From positions 2,108,001 to 2,172,000 of the forward strand of contig CP096136.1 in NCBI GenBank assembly GCA_023213215.1: DNA of 64,000 nt. Reading direction: 5' to 3'. Below, piece by piece: positions 29,818 to 38,921 of this stretch. The DNA is from Flavobacterium sp. JAD_PAG50586_2. Its GTDB lineage: Bacteria; Bacteroidota; Bacteroidia; Flavobacteriales; Flavobacteriaceae. Each line of letters opens with the position of its first letter. Within the stretch, counting starts at the first letter, position 1. The translations under genes were made by a program, and so were the position numbers. Under the pieces are notes generated by a model, which ran no database searches, was not told the origin of the DNA, and was given only the letters and a program-made list of their open reading frames with translations.

Positions 29818-30524
29818 TGGAAAGTAAAATTGATTAAAAAAGCACGTGTTTTAAGTGATTCAATATTTCCTGTCCAAGGACTGTTCGGATCGGCATCACG
29901 AATCAGTTCATCTTTTAAACCAAAAACCCCACGAATAGAAGGAGAGAACTTAAAGTATTCAAAATACAAATCAACGCCAAAACCTACTGTGTAATTCTGA
30001 GTCCATTGTTTTACACGGAATTTTTGCAACTCATTTCCATCTTTAGATTTTGCATTGCTCGAAAGATTCAGTGTGGATGATAATCCGCCCAAAAGGTAAG
30101 GTCTAACGTTTCCTGTCCTTAAAGAAGAGAATTTCAAAATCAACGGAAAATCGATGTAGGTTGCCTTTACTTCACGAACGCCTTCCAGTTCATTGGTAAA
30201 TTGTTTGTAGGTTATCGTTCGGCTGGCATAATACAATCCGGGTTCCAAACGCAATTCAACATATTCGTGAAGGCGAAGTACTCCAACCAGCCCAACGTTA
30301 AATCCGGTATGTCCTTTTACATCTATATCATAACCCGGCAAAGGATCATTCTTTAAATCGGTCTTGAAATCAAAACTGCTAAAGCCCAAAAAATAACCCC
30401 AATACACTCTTTGTTTGTCAAAGTTCTCCAAATTCACAATGGGATCTTTGGTAAACATACTTTTGCCCAATTGCGCTTTGGCATGGATGGAAAATAGAAG
30501 CAGTAGGACAACTATTTTTTTCAT
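29814..30524 (-). CDS. porT: PorT-family outer-membrane protein (type IX secretion)
   Basis: A 236-residue outer-membrane beta-barrel protein with signal peptide (ending HAKAQ). Its size, the beta-strand pattern with aromatic ends and a C-terminal LINFTFH strand fit PorT, required for type IX secretion in Flavobacterium and Porphyromonas. It lies between ubiE and tamL, the neighbourhood I associate with porT in Flavobacteria, which supports PorT itself and not another outer-membrane beta-barrel of the wider family. I take the ATG at 30524, where the signal peptide starts. Confidence 0.82.
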   Translation of the reverse strand: MKKIVVLLLLFSIHAKAQLGKSMFTKDPIVNLENFDKQRVYWGYFLGFSSFDFKTDLKNDPLPGYDIDVKGHTGFNVGLVGVLRLHEYVELRLEPGLYYASRTITYKQFTNELEGVREVKATYIDFPLILKFSSLRTGNVRPYLLGGLSSTLNLSSNAKSKDGNELQKFRVKQWTQNYTVGFGVDLYFEYFKFSPSIRGVFGLKDELIRDADPNSPWTGNIESLKTRAFLINFTFH

Positions 30525-30547
30525 AGTGTTATAGAAGGAATTCAATT

Positions 30548-31278
30548 TCATTTTTTTGTTGCTGTGTAAATTGTGGCAACGCCAAAAGTTTGTGGCATGG
30601 CTTTACAGTCTATAAACGAAATTTTTCTCAAAATATTGTTTAAATTTTCTCCATAAGGGAAATTTGCTGCTGATTCTGATAAATAACCATAGGCATCATT
30701 GTCTTTAGAGAAGATTTTTCCAATGATTGGCAAAATGAACTTGGTGTAAAAAGTATATCCCTGTTTAAACGGGAATTTGGTTGGAACCGATGTTTCCAAT
30801 ATCACAAAAATACCTCCCGGCTTTAACACTCTGTATATCTCGGCCAAACCTTTCTCCAGTGTTTCGAAATTCCTGATTCCGAATGAAACGGTAATGGCAT
30901 CGAAGTAATTGTCAGGAAACTGCATGTTTTCGCTGTCGCCAATAACCATTTCTATCCTGCTGCTTAAATTTTCCTTTTCGATTTTTTTCTTTCCCACTTC
31001 AAGCATTCCCGCAGAAATGTCAAGCCCAACGATTCTTTTGGCGGAAGTTTTAGCCATTAAGATAACCAAATCTCCAGTTCCGGTTGCAATGTCAAGAATA
31101 GTTTCCGGATTTTTTCGGCTACCAAGGCTACAACCTTATTTCGCCATTTAACATCAATTCCAAGGGAGATAACACGGTTTAGACCATCATAGTTGCCCGA
31201 GATGTTATCAAACATTTGGGTAACCTGTTCTTTTTTGCCTAGTGTCGAGTCTTTATAAGGAGTGATGTTTTTTGACAT
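30548..31278 (-). CDS. ubiE: Demethylmenaquinone methyltransferase UbiE/MenG (reads with one frameshift)
   Basis: Adds the final methyl group in menaquinone synthesis using S-adenosylmethionine. The Rossmann motif ILDIATGTGDL is split: the first frame reaches VALVAEK and the second begins at LVILMAK. One A added to the A6 run read on the minus strand (plus 31110-31115) restores it. GLDISAGML, SFGIRNFE and LKPGGIFVILE then follow in order. The restored protein has 243 residues, the usual length. I chose the start at MSKNITPYKD (31278). porT follows after 23 bases. A minus-strand TATATTTG box at 31299-31292 may be its -7 element. Confidence 0.92.
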
Positions 31279-31342
31279 GTTTAATTTTTGGCAAATATAA
31301 GCCAATATTTCAATTACCCGAATTTCGGATTATTTCCGGAAG

Positions 31343-31824
31343 CTATTTTCTTAAATACGTTTCAAATGCAAAATCAAACTGATGTTTTTCATCTTTCGGA
31401 TGAAGTTCGGAAGCAGTTAATTTCCATTCCTTCAAATCTATTTCAGGAAAAAAGTATCCGCTTCAAAAGTGTGATGTACTTTAGTAATATCAAGTTTGTC
31501 TGCAATTGCAATGGACTGTTTATAGATTTCGCCACCACCAATAATGAATGTTTCTTCGTTTTTTGGGCAAACTGCAATGGCTTTCTCTAACGAATCAACA
31601 ACAATGCAGCCATCTGGTTGATAGTTTTTCTGTCGGCTAATAATCACATGGGTTCTGTTGGGTAAGGGTTTCGGAAAGCTCTCGAAAGTTTTCCTTCCCA
31701 TAATAATATGATGACCGGTTGTTATGTTTTTAAATCTTTTAAAGTCATCCGGCAAATGCCAAAGCAACTGATTGTTTTTTCCTAGTGCATTGTTTTCTGC
31801 CACAGCGGCAATAAGTGTAATCAT
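31343..31824 (-). CDS. folA: Dihydrofolate reductase (reads with one frameshift)
   Basis: Reduces dihydrofolate to tetrahydrofolate with NADPH. The N-terminal motifs LIAAVAENNALGKNNQLLW, LPDDFKRFK and IIMGRKTFES are intact. The frame ends after FEADTFFLK, but one T added to the T6 run read on the minus strand (plus 31448-31453) extends it through FPEIDLKEWKL to a 160-residue protein with the usual C-terminal FETYLRK ending. It overlaps the upstream 2TM gene by four bases. thyA, which regenerates dihydrofolate, is 3.3 kb away on the same strand. Confidence 0.92.
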
Positions 31825-32158
31825 TCTGCTGCGGGTTTTGAATTGTCCAAATCGTTTTTAAGCTTTTCTACTTTCTTGGTTTGCCTTAGCATCAATTTAT
31901 CGATTTGCTCACGTTCCCAGTTTTTATTCATGAAATTGTTAATCACAAACACGTTGATGACATGAAGGATAAATACGAAGGCCCAAACAGCAACTGCCCA
32001 AGTCCACCAAATTTTTTCGGGATAAAGTCCGAGCCATTTATTGGCAGCTATCAAAAAACACTGCCAATGCAAATCAATACAAAATGATAAAACAACCGTT
32101 TTTTTTGTTTGATTCTATCCTTGGCATATTCATATAATTCGTGTTGTTGTGCTTCCAT
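31821..32158 (-). CDS. 2TM domain protein (reads with one frameshift)
   Basis: A 112-residue protein with an N-terminal amphipathic charged helix (residues 1-20, MEAQQHELYEYAKDRIK), two membrane helices (about 22-42 and 53-75) and a charged C-terminal helix. This is the layout of the 2TM domain family of Bacteroidota, of unknown function. As read the frame breaks after GSVF in a T6 run read on the minus strand (plus 32053-32058); one added T joins it to LIAANKWLG. Its stop overlaps folA, so the two are co-translated. Confidence 0.82.
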
Positions 32159-32396
32159 ATGACGAAATTTGTGCCTTAAAGGTAAAATTTATTTTTAAAA
32201 TGGCGAAATATGATTTTAAGATATCACCATTCGCAAACGTTTTCTTAATTGAGGATGCAGAATTAAACCTACTTAATATTGTGCATCTTCTTTTAATTTG
32301 GCTTAGTTTTTAGCAAATTCTCAAAAGTGATTTAGTGTGTAAATCATATTAAAGTATTGCGTTACTTTGCTTCAGTAATCTATAAATGAATTAGTT

Positions 32397-32693
32397 ATGG
32401 CTATCAAGAAGCAAGTTATAAAAACAAAGCCGGTTGTTAAAGTTACCTTTTCAATCGAGGCAAAAGAAGCAAATACAGCTTCAGTAATAGGTGATTTCAA
32501 TAACTGGAATCCGGCAGAAGGAGAATTATCAAAATTAAAGACAGGAACTTTCAAAGCAACTTTTGATTTACCAAAAGACAATTCTTTTGAGTTCAAATAT
32601 TTAGTTGATGGTGCTTATATCAACGATCCCGAAGCAGACAGTTATGCTTACAATGAATTCGCCGGAGCAGAAAATAGTGTTTTAGCTCTATAA
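32397..32693 (+). CDS. Small isoamylase early-set (glycogen-binding-like) domain protein
   Basis: A 98-residue protein, almost entirely one E-set domain (residues about 15-95) of the AMPK/isoamylase N-terminal type. The motif VIGDFNNWNP and FEFKYLVDGAYINDPEAD are hallmarks of carbohydrate-binding module 48. There is no signal peptide, so it is cytoplasmic. Stand-alone copies occur widely in Bacteroidota; their ligand is presumed to be an alpha-glucan but is unproven. A strong terminator follows. A near-consensus TTACTTTG box lies at 32362-32369. Confidence 0.82.
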   Translation: MAIKKQVIKTKPVVKVTFSIEAKEANTASVIGDFNNWNPAEGELSKLKTGTFKATFDLPKDNSFEFKYLVDGAYINDPEADSYAYNEFAGAENSVLAL

Positions 32694-32720
32694 ATTTTGG
32701 TTAGGTTTATTGGTTAAAAG

Positions 32721-32752
32721 AAAAATCCGTCTTGGTTTCGAGACGGATTTTT
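32721..32752. terminator. Bidirectional terminator between convergent genes
   Basis: AAAAATCCGTCT (32721-32732) and its complement AGACGGATTTTT (32741-32752) form a 12-bp perfect stem with an 8-base loop and A/T runs on both sides. It serves the E-set gene and, overlapping its stop, the SGNH gene. Confidence 0.88.
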
Positions 32753-33677
32753 ATTTGGAAAGATTTTGATTTATTAGATAGTCTAATTGTAGGGTCAGCT
32801 TTCTAGCGCCTATGTCGTTTAAATGGTTAGCGTCAAAAAAGTCATCGCTGGTATAAGACTTGTCATTTAATAAATTATAATAGAATGCGTTGCTATTTTC
32901 TAAACATAATTTATTGATGAAACTAATGGTGCTGTTTAGCTGTTTTTGATTCAGCCGATTAACATAGGATTTATAAGCCGGACAGGTGATCAAAATTACT
33001 TTTATATCTTTAGTCTTGGCAAATCCGATAATGGTTTCCAGAGCTTTTCGGTTTTTTTCATAACATTCAGTATCGATAATTTTAACGGTATGTCTTTCGG
33101 CGGCAATTTTTCCGGTTTCGATTAAATCTTTGCTATTTTTCGAATTATAGTTTGTTCCCCAACCCAGCTTATTACAACTCAAGTCATTGGAACCGTTTTG
33201 GTGATACGCCCATAAACGCGATATATTAGACGAAAATTTTCCGGTTGTTAATTCAAAACGCCCTTCATTACTGATAATCGAATTCAAGCCGTAATAAATG
33301 GTATAATTTTTAACGCGCCATTTTTCTACTCCAGTTTCAATCGTCGTATACATCGAAAAATAATCAACAGGAAGGACAATGCATTTTAGCTTTGACCAGT
33401 TGTCTTTATATTTTTCAAGAATAGCCAAATCATAATTTAAGGACTGTGATACATGCGAAGCGTTAAAACTCTTGAGCTCTGAAAATTCAGGGTTAATTCC
33501 GCAATAGATGTGCGAACTCCCTAAATATAAAACTTCGATTTCACTTGATTTTGTGTCCAGGTAATGTCTTTTATAAGCATAATCATTAGGGATATGCCTT
33601 AGCGAAAATTCGAATGCAATAAGTACTATGATTACCGGCAAAGAGAATAATATGGTAAGTGTGGCAAATTTTTTCAT
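32751..33677 (-). CDS. Membrane-anchored SGNH-like protein paired with an MBOAT acyltransferase
   Basis: A 308-residue protein with one N-terminal helix (residues about 5-27) and a periplasmic domain. LYLGSSHIYCGINP (near 51-64) looks like SGNH block I with the catalytic serine, and DANHLNDIGARKL near the C-terminus supplies the Asp-x-x-His pair. It begins directly at the end of the MBOAT gene. Such pairs (compare PatA/PatB and AlgI/AlgJ) move acetyl groups from the cytoplasm to a cell-wall or exopolysaccharide acceptor. The acceptor here is unknown. Confidence 0.75.
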   Translation of the reverse strand: MKKFATLTILFSLPVIIVLIAFEFSLRHIPNDYAYKRHYLDTKSSEIEVLYLGSSHIYCGINPEFSELKSFNASHVSQSLNYDLAILEKYKDNWSKLKCIVLPVDYFSMYTTIETGVEKWRVKNYTIYYGLNSIISNEGRFELTTGKFSSNISRLWAYHQNGSNDLSCNKLGWGTNYNSKNSKDLIETGKIAAERHTVKIIDTECYEKNRKALETIIGFAKTKDIKVILITCPAYKSYVNRLNQKQLNSTISFINKLCLENSNAFYYNLLNDKSYTSDDFFDANHLNDIGARKLTLQLDYLINQNLSK

Positions 33678-35124
33678 CTAAAATTGGAAATAGATAAATT
33701 GCTGTTCTGTTCCCGAAAAATAAAATATAGCAAAAACAATGATGTAATAGAATCCCCAACGCATTGGTCTTGGAATTTTAGAATTGATTTTGGACAACGC
33801 AAACTGCTCTTCTCTTCCGAGCCACTCAATCAAAAGGAATAAAAACAGGATAATAAAGATTTTTTTGGAAAAACCAATGCCTGAAAAATCGGGTGTTTTG
33901 AATAAGGCTTCGGTAAACATATTTTGGATGTAGTTTATGGCGTGATGCAAATCCTTCGCCCTGAAAAAGATCCATGCAAAAACGGTTAAACTGAAAGTTA
34001 TCAGTATCTGAATTAACTCCTTTACAGACGGAAAGTATTTTCCTTTTGCGACAATATCAAGATTGTCCCTATGGGTATTGAATATAATCGAAGGCATAAT
34101 ATACAAGGCATTGAGAAGTCCCCAAATAATAAATGTCCAGTTCGCACCATGCCAAAATCCGCTCACTAAGAATATTATGAAGGTGTTCCTGACTTTCATC
34201 CAGGTTCCGCCTTTGCTTCCGCCTAAAGGGATGTATAAATAATCCCTAAACCAGGTTGAAAGTGAAATATGCCAGCGACGCCAAAACTCTGCAATATCCC
34301 TTGAAAAATAAGGAAAAGCGAAGTTTCTTAACAAATCGATTCCAAATAATTTTGCTGTTCCAATGGCAATATCGGAGTAGCCCGAAAAGTCACCATAAAT
34401 CTGGAAGGTAAAGAACAAAGCGCCCAGCAGAAGTGTGCTTCCGGAATAATCGCCCGAATTATTGAAAATGATGTTAGCATATTGGGCACACTGATCGGCA
34501 ATTACTATTTTCTTGAATAATCCCCAGAGAATTTGTTTCAATCCATTTACGGCATTGCTATAATCAAAGGTTCTTTTCTTTTGGATTTGAGGTAGAAGAT
34601 GCGTGGCTCTTTCTATCGGTCCGGCGACGAGCAAAGGAAAAAACTAACAAAAACCGAATACTCGATGAAGTTCTTTTCAGCCTTTATCCTGTCTTTGTAA
34701 ATGTCTATAACATAGGAAAGACCATGAAAAGTATAAAACGAAATCCCTACCGGCAAAATAACCTGTAATGTCCAAAGGTCTACGTGTAATCCAAAATTGC
34801 TGATGGCCTCTGCGAAGGATTCGGCAAAAAAGTTGTAATATTTAAAAACGCCAAGAAAGCCCAGATTAATTGATATGCTTAACCAAAACCAGATTTTTTT
34901 GAGCTTTGGTTTTTGGATTCAGACATTTTAATTCCGGTGTAATAATCCAAAAGTGTTGAAAAAATCAACAGGAATAAGAATCTCCAATCCCAACAGGCAT
35001 AGAAAAAGTAGCTGGCTACAAGAAGCAGTATGTTTTGCGCAGTTAGCGATTTATTGGTAACAAACCAATAAAGTATAAATACAATTGGAAGGAAAATGGC
35101 AAAATCTATGGAGTTAAAAAGCAT
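33678..35124 (-). CDS. MBOAT-family O-acyltransferase, AlgI/DltB-like (reads with two frameshifts)
   Basis: A membrane-bound O-acyltransferase of about 482 residues once joined. The N-terminus LFNSIDFAIFLPIVFILYW and YFFYACWDWRFLFLL are typical of AlgI-like proteins, the middle SFYTFHGLSYVIDIYKDR and FPLLVAGPIERA follow, and the catalytic histidine lies in FWHGANWTFIIWG. Frames join in the A7 run read on the minus strand (plus 34894-34900) and the T6 run (plus 34638-34643), each needing one base. It acts with the adjoining SGNH-like protein in O-acetylation of a surface polymer. Confidence 0.88.
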
Positions 35125-35171
35125 GCTGTCTGTTTATGTTTTTAAGTTAAGATTTTGTCCGCCTTTATTGC

Positions 35172-35996
35172 CTATACCGCAACAACTCCTTTGATATGAG
35201 GATGAGGTTCGTAGCCTTCTAAAGTGAAATCTTCAAAAGTGAAATCGAAAATATTCTTCACATTCGGGTTTAAAATCATTTTTGGAAGTGGTTTTGGCTC
35301 GCGTGACAACTGCAATTCCAATTGTTCGAAATGGTTGTTGTAAATATGGGCATCACCAAAAGTGTGAATGAATTCCCCAACCTGCAAATCACAAACCTGG
35401 GCAATCATCATAGTAAATAAAGCATACGAAGCAATGTTGAAAGGAACACCAAGGAATATATCAGCGCTTCTTTGGTAAAGCTGGCAAGATAATTTGCCTT
35501 CGGCTACATAAAACTGAAAGAAGGCATGGCATGGAGGTAAAGCGGCTTTTCCGTTAGCTACATTTTCAGCAAATGATTTTGAAGTGTCAGGCAGGACAGA
35601 TGGATTCCAGGCCGAAACCAACATTCTCCTGCTATTTGGGTTTTTCTTTAAAGTATCAATTAATTCTGTAATTTGATCAATTTCCTCACCATTCCAATTA
35701 CGCCATTGGTATCCATAAACCGGGCCTAAATCACCATTTTCATCAGCCCATTCATCCCAGATTTTTACGCCATTTTCTTTAAGGTATTCGATATTGGTAT
35801 CGCCTTTTAAAAACCAAAGTAATTCGTATACAATCGATTTTAAATGCAGTTTTTTGGTGGTTACCATTGGGAAACCTTCATTCAGGTCAAAACGCATCTG
35901 GTAGCCAAAAACACTTTTGGTTCCCGTTCCTGTTCGGTCTCCTTTTTGTATCCCGTTTTCTAAAACGTGCTTTACTAAATCGTGGTACTGCTTCAT
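35172..35996 (-). CDS. thyA: Thymidylate synthase
   Basis: A 274-residue enzyme making dTMP from dUMP with methylenetetrahydrofolate, yielding dihydrofolate that FolA recycles. The catalytic cysteine is in [13 protein letters not shown], and further signatures are [30 protein letters not shown] and GDAHIYNNH. The length and both ends fit the family. A palindromic A/T repeat lies in the 77-base gap upstream, and the MBOAT gene starts 47 bases downstream. Confidence 0.96.
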   Translation of the reverse strand: MKQYHDLVKHVLENGIQKGDRTGTGTKSVFGYQMRFDLNEGFPMVTTKKLHLKSIVYELLWFLKGDTNIEYLKENGVKIWDEWADENGDLGPVYGYQWRNWNGEEIDQITELIDTLKKNPNSRRMLVSAWNPSVLPDTSKSFAENVANGKAALPPCHAFFQFYVAEGKLSCQLYQRSADIFLGVPFNIASYALFTMMIAQVCDLQVGEFIHTFGDAHIYNNHFEQLELQLSREPKPLPKMILNPNVKNIFDFTFEDFTLEGYEPHPHIKGVVAV

Positions 35997-36004
35997 AAAT
36001 AATA

Positions 36005-36071
36005 TTATAAATTCTAAATTTTGAATTCTAAATTAAAATCATCTAAAATTTATAATTCAAAATTCAAAATA
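36005..36071. repeat. Intergenic palindrome of short A/T units (AATTCTAAATT type)
   Basis: Units such as AATTCTAAATT and TTGAATTC at 36009-36034 recur in complementary form (ATAATTCAAAATTCAAAAT) at 36050-36070, filling the thyA-DUF151 gap. Its layout is like the palindrome at 25327-25395 but with a different unit. Confidence 0.6.
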
Positions 36072-36073
36072 TT

Positions 36074-36700
36074 TTAGCTTTCTCTCTTTGAAATTTCGTC
36101 TCTAATCTTTGCTGCTTTTTCGTAATCTTCATCCTGAACGGCTTTTTCCAAAGCTTCGTGCAGTTCAGAAAGGCTCATGCTTTTGTAAATATCGGTTGAG
36201 GCATTGCCTTGGTCATCTAATCCAAAAGTTTCGGGAGTAGAAAGTACGCCATCGTCGTCCGGATTTGGGCTGTCCAATTCAGTTGGATTGTTAAGGTAGA
36301 TTCCGGCTTTGTCCAAAATATTTTTATAGGTGAAAATTGGAGCAGAAAAACGCAATGCTAAAGCAATAGCATCTGAAGTCCGTGCATCAATTATTTCTTC
36401 AATCTTATCCCTTTCGCAAATAATACTCGAATAGAAAACGCCATCAACCAATTTGTGGATGATAACTTGTTTTACCACAATGTCAAATCGGTCAGCGAAA
36501 CTTTTAAACAAATCATGAGTCAAAGGACGTGGTGGTTTTATTTCTTTTTCTAAAGCTATCGCAATAGACTGTGCTTCGAATGCACCAATTACTATCGGTA
36601 ATTTCCTTTCGCCGTCTACTTCGTTTAAAATCAAGGCATAAGCACCGTTCTGTGTTTGGCTATAGGAAATTCCTTTTATAGTTAGTTTTACTAAACTCAT
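36074..36700 (-). CDS. DUF151 bifunctional nuclease-like protein with a UVR motif
   Basis: A 208-residue protein. Residues about 3-135 are a DUF151/BFN domain (KLPIVIGAFEAQSIAIALE and DARTSDAIALALRF are its marks), and residues about 170-205 form a UvrB/UvrC-like UVR helical hairpin (LHEALEKAVQDEDYEKAAKIRDEI). Plant homologues cut RNA and single-stranded DNA; the bacterial role is not settled. The linker (140-168) is acidic. The leader contains a small hairpin at 36761-36778. Confidence 0.85.
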   Translation of the reverse strand: MSLVKLTIKGISYSQTQNGAYALILNEVDGERKLPIVIGAFEAQSIAIALEKEIKPPRPLTHDLFKSFADRFDIVVKQVIIHKLVDGVFYSSIICERDKIEEIIDARTSDAIALALRFSAPIFTYKNILDKAGIYLNNPTELDSPNPDDDGVLSTPETFGLDDQGNASTDIYKSMSLSELHEALEKAVQDEDYEKAAKIRDEISKRES

Positions 36701-36760
36701 TTTTTAAGTATGAAGACTTGAGTATTAAGTATCAAGGCTTTTATTTATTATAAATTAAAT

Positions 36761-36778
36761 ATGCCGTAGGTTCGGCAT
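36761..36778. repeat. Short GC-containing hairpin in the leader of the DUF151 gene
   Basis: ATGCCG, a 6-base loop and CGGCAT form a compact hairpin in otherwise A/T-rich DNA, 60 bases upstream of the DUF151 start. No T run follows, so it is not a plain terminator. The rest of the 184-base gap holds the etfA terminator. Confidence 0.45.
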
Positions 36779-36821
36779 GCAAAGTAACAAAAAGTTTTGG
36801 CTTCTTAAAACGGAATTAAAT

Positions 36822-36863
36822 AAAAAAAGAACCGTCAGATGTTTTAATTCCCTGACGGCTCTT
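36822..36863 (-). terminator. Rho-independent terminator of the etf operon
   Basis: On the minus strand GAGCCGTCAG pairs with CTGACGGTTC (one G-T pair) around a loop, followed by seven T. It begins 22 bases after the etfA stop. Confidence 0.82.
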
Positions 36864-36884
36864 TAATGAACTAATAAATTGGTT

Positions 36885-37853
36885 TTATGAGTTTTGAGCT
36901 TTAAACTCTTTGATTTTTTGGGTTAATCTTGGAAGGATTTCCAATGCATCGCCAACAATTCCGTAGTCTGCCACTTTAAAGAAAGGCGCATCAGCATCTG
37001 TATTAATAACAACCTTTACTTTAGAAGAGTTAATTCCGGCAATGTGTTGAATGGCTCCTGAAATTCCAACGGCTATATACAAATTGGCAGCTACAGGTTT
37101 TCCTGTTTGCCCAACGTGTTCACTGTGAGGTCTCCAGCCAATATCAGAAACTGGTTTTGAACAAGCTGTCGCAGCACCAAGTGAGGAAGCTAGATCTTCT
37201 AATAAGTGCCAGTTATCCGGGCTTTTCATTCCACGGCCGCCAGACACTACTACATCAGCATCAGCAATGGTTACTTTTCCGGTTGTTTTTTCTACAGATT
37301 CCACTTTTACATTGAAATCAGCATCGTTTAAAGATGGAGAAAAAGCTTCTTCTGTAGCAGATCCTGTACTTTCTACAAGTCCATATGAGTTTTTTGCTAA
37401 GCTTAATACTTTTACATCGGTATTAATTTCAGTGATGTTGAAAGCTTTGTTTGAAAAGGCATTTCTTTTTACCTGGAAAGGCGAAGTGCTAACGGGTAAA
37501 CCCACAACATTGGAAGCAAATCCGGCATCAAGGCCAACACTTACGATTGGCGCTAAGTATAAACTATCTGTTGTAGAAGAAAGCAAAATTAACTTGGCAC
37601 TTTCTTTCTGTGCTGCTTGTTTTATAACATCTGCATAAGCTTTTGCATTGAAGTTCTTAAGTTTGTCGTTTGCAACCTTCAAAACTTTTGAAACTCCATA
37701 TTTAGATAAATCAGAAACATTATCTGTATTAACTGTAACGGCAGTTACATCTGTTCCCAAAGATTCGGCTACTTTTTTGGCATAAGAGGCTAATTCGAAA
37801 GCTACTTTTTTAAATTTTCCGTCTGCTGATTCAGCGTATATTAATATTGACAT
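36885..37853 (-). CDS. etfA: Electron transfer flavoprotein subunit alpha
   Basis: A 322-residue subunit that with EtfB carries electrons from acyl-CoA and other flavin dehydrogenases to the quinone pool. The C-terminal FAD domain shows VVSGGRGMKSPDNW, DIGWRPHSEHVGQTGKPV and AVGISGAIQHIAG, as expected. The first 185 residues form the etf-like N-terminal domain. It follows etfB after 109 bases that hold an interspersed palindromic repeat, and ends at a strong terminator. Confidence 0.95.
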   Translation of the reverse strand: MSILIYAESADGKFKKVAFELASYAKKVAESLGTDVTAVTVNTDNVSDLSKYGVSKVLKVANDKLKNFNAKAYADVIKQAAQKESAKLILLSSTTDSLYLAPIVSVGLDAGFASNVVGLPVSTSPFQVKRNAFSNKAFNITEINTDVKVLSLAKNSYGLVESTGSATEEAFSPSLNDADFNVKVESVEKTTGKVTIADADVVVSGGRGMKSPDNWHLLEDLASSLGAATACSKPVSDIGWRPHSEHVGQTGKPVAANLYIAVGISGAIQHIAGINSSKVKVVINTDADAPFFKVADYGIVGDALEILPRLTQKIKEFKAQNS

Positions 37854-37869
37854 AAGATTTTATATTTTT

Positions 37870-37946
37870 GGGCGTTGCCTTCGGCCGGGCTTTACATTAC
37901 AATCTTTTCTTTTCAAGAAAAGGATTTTCATTGCAATCCCTAACGC
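37870..37946. repeat. Interspersed palindromic repeat between etfB and etfA
   Basis: A 77-base unit starts GGGCGTTGCCTTCGGCCGGG, contains the hairpin AATCTTTTCTT-TTC-AAGAAAAGGATT and ends CAATCCCTAACGC. The outer GCGTT and AACGC are inverted. From memory, elements with the same two ends recur between genes in many Flavobacterium genomes. No other copy is in this window. Confidence 0.6.
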
Positions 37947-37962
37947 AATTCCCTAATGATTA

Positions 37963-38709
37963 TTAAATGACTTTTGCTTCGTTGTGTAATGCATTAACCA
38001 ATCCGTCTAAATCGTCAGCAGAAAATAATTTCACAGCTGATTTTGGTGCAGGTTTTTCAAATTTCACTGCTTTGGTGTTGTTGTTTGAAGCAACTGGTTC
38101 AAGAACAGTAAGAACTTTAGTCCTTGCTGTCATAATTCCCCTCATGTTTGGAATCCTTAAGTCTTTTTCTTCAACTAAACCTTTCTGACCTCCAATTACT
38201 AATGGAAGTGCAGCGGAAATAGTTTCTTTTCCACCATCAATTTCCCTGGCAGCTTTTGCTGAAGAACCGTCTATAGTTAGTTCAGTGCAGGAATTTACAA
38301 AGTTGTAATCTAAAAGTGTTGCTAGCATTCCCGGAACCATTCCGCCGTTATAGTCTAATGATTCCTTTCCACAGATAACTAAATCATAACCTCCTGATTT
38401 TGCTACTTCGGCTAATTGTTTGGCCACAAAAAATCCATCAGTTGGGGTTGCGTTTACTCGGATAGCTTCGTTAGCACCAATGGCTAAAGCTTTTCTCAAA
38501 GTCGCTTCGGCATCAGTGCCGCCAACATTTACAACAGTGACATTTGCTCCTTGTTGTTCCTGAAACCAAATGGCTCTTGTTAGCCCAAATTCATCATTAG
38601 GATTAATTACATATTGAACACCGTTTGTGTCAAACTCTGTGTCACCATTGACAAAATTGATTTTTGAAGTAGTATCAGGTACATGACTGATGCAAACTAA
38701 TATTTTCAT
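37963..38709 (-). CDS. etfB: Electron transfer flavoprotein subunit beta
   Basis: A 248-residue partner of EtfA that binds AMP structurally. It begins MKILVCISHVPDTTSKI, the usual start; an upstream in-frame ATG at 38742 adds 11 residues that do not fit the family and would overlap the -7 box. Further marks are AIGANEAIRV and DLVICGKESLDYNGGMVPGMLA. It is the first gene of the operon. A -7 box and a palindromic operator-like site lie just upstream. Confidence 0.95.
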   Translation of the reverse strand: MKILVCISHVPDTTSKINFVNGDTEFDTNGVQYVINPNDEFGLTRAIWFQEQQGANVTVVNVGGTDAEATLRKALAIGANEAIRVNATPTDGFFVAKQLAEVAKSGGYDLVICGKESLDYNGGMVPGMLATLLDYNFVNSCTELTIDGSSAKAAREIDGGKETISAALPLVIGGQKGLVEEKDLRIPNMRGIMTARTKVLTVLEPVASNNNTKAVKFEKPAPKSAVKLFSADDLDGLVNALHNEAKVI

Positions 38710-38741
38710 AGGTATTGAGTATTTGTTGAAAATTCGAAGCA

Positions 38742-38787
38742 CAAAATTAGCATAATATTTTGAATAATGTATTATGCACGCATAATA
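38742..38787 (-). promoter_or_regulatory. etfB promoter with an adjacent operator-like palindrome
   Basis: TAATTTTG on the minus strand (38749-38742) matches the -7 consensus; no TTG lies at the expected distance. Immediately upstream are GCATAATA (38750-38757) and the palindrome TATTATGC-AC-GCATAATA (38770-38787), so the 8-mer occurs three times within 38 bases. A repressor binding here could control etfB and perhaps the divergent small-gene cluster. Confidence 0.5.
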
Positions 38788-38921
38788 TTTTTAACTATTA
38801 CATCGATTTCGTAGGATGTCAATTGTGTAACACTCAAAAAAAATGATATAATCGGTAGGAAGTTATGATGGAATATCTTTATAAATCAAAACTATTTAAG
38901 ATTAAACGTAATTCAAACGCT

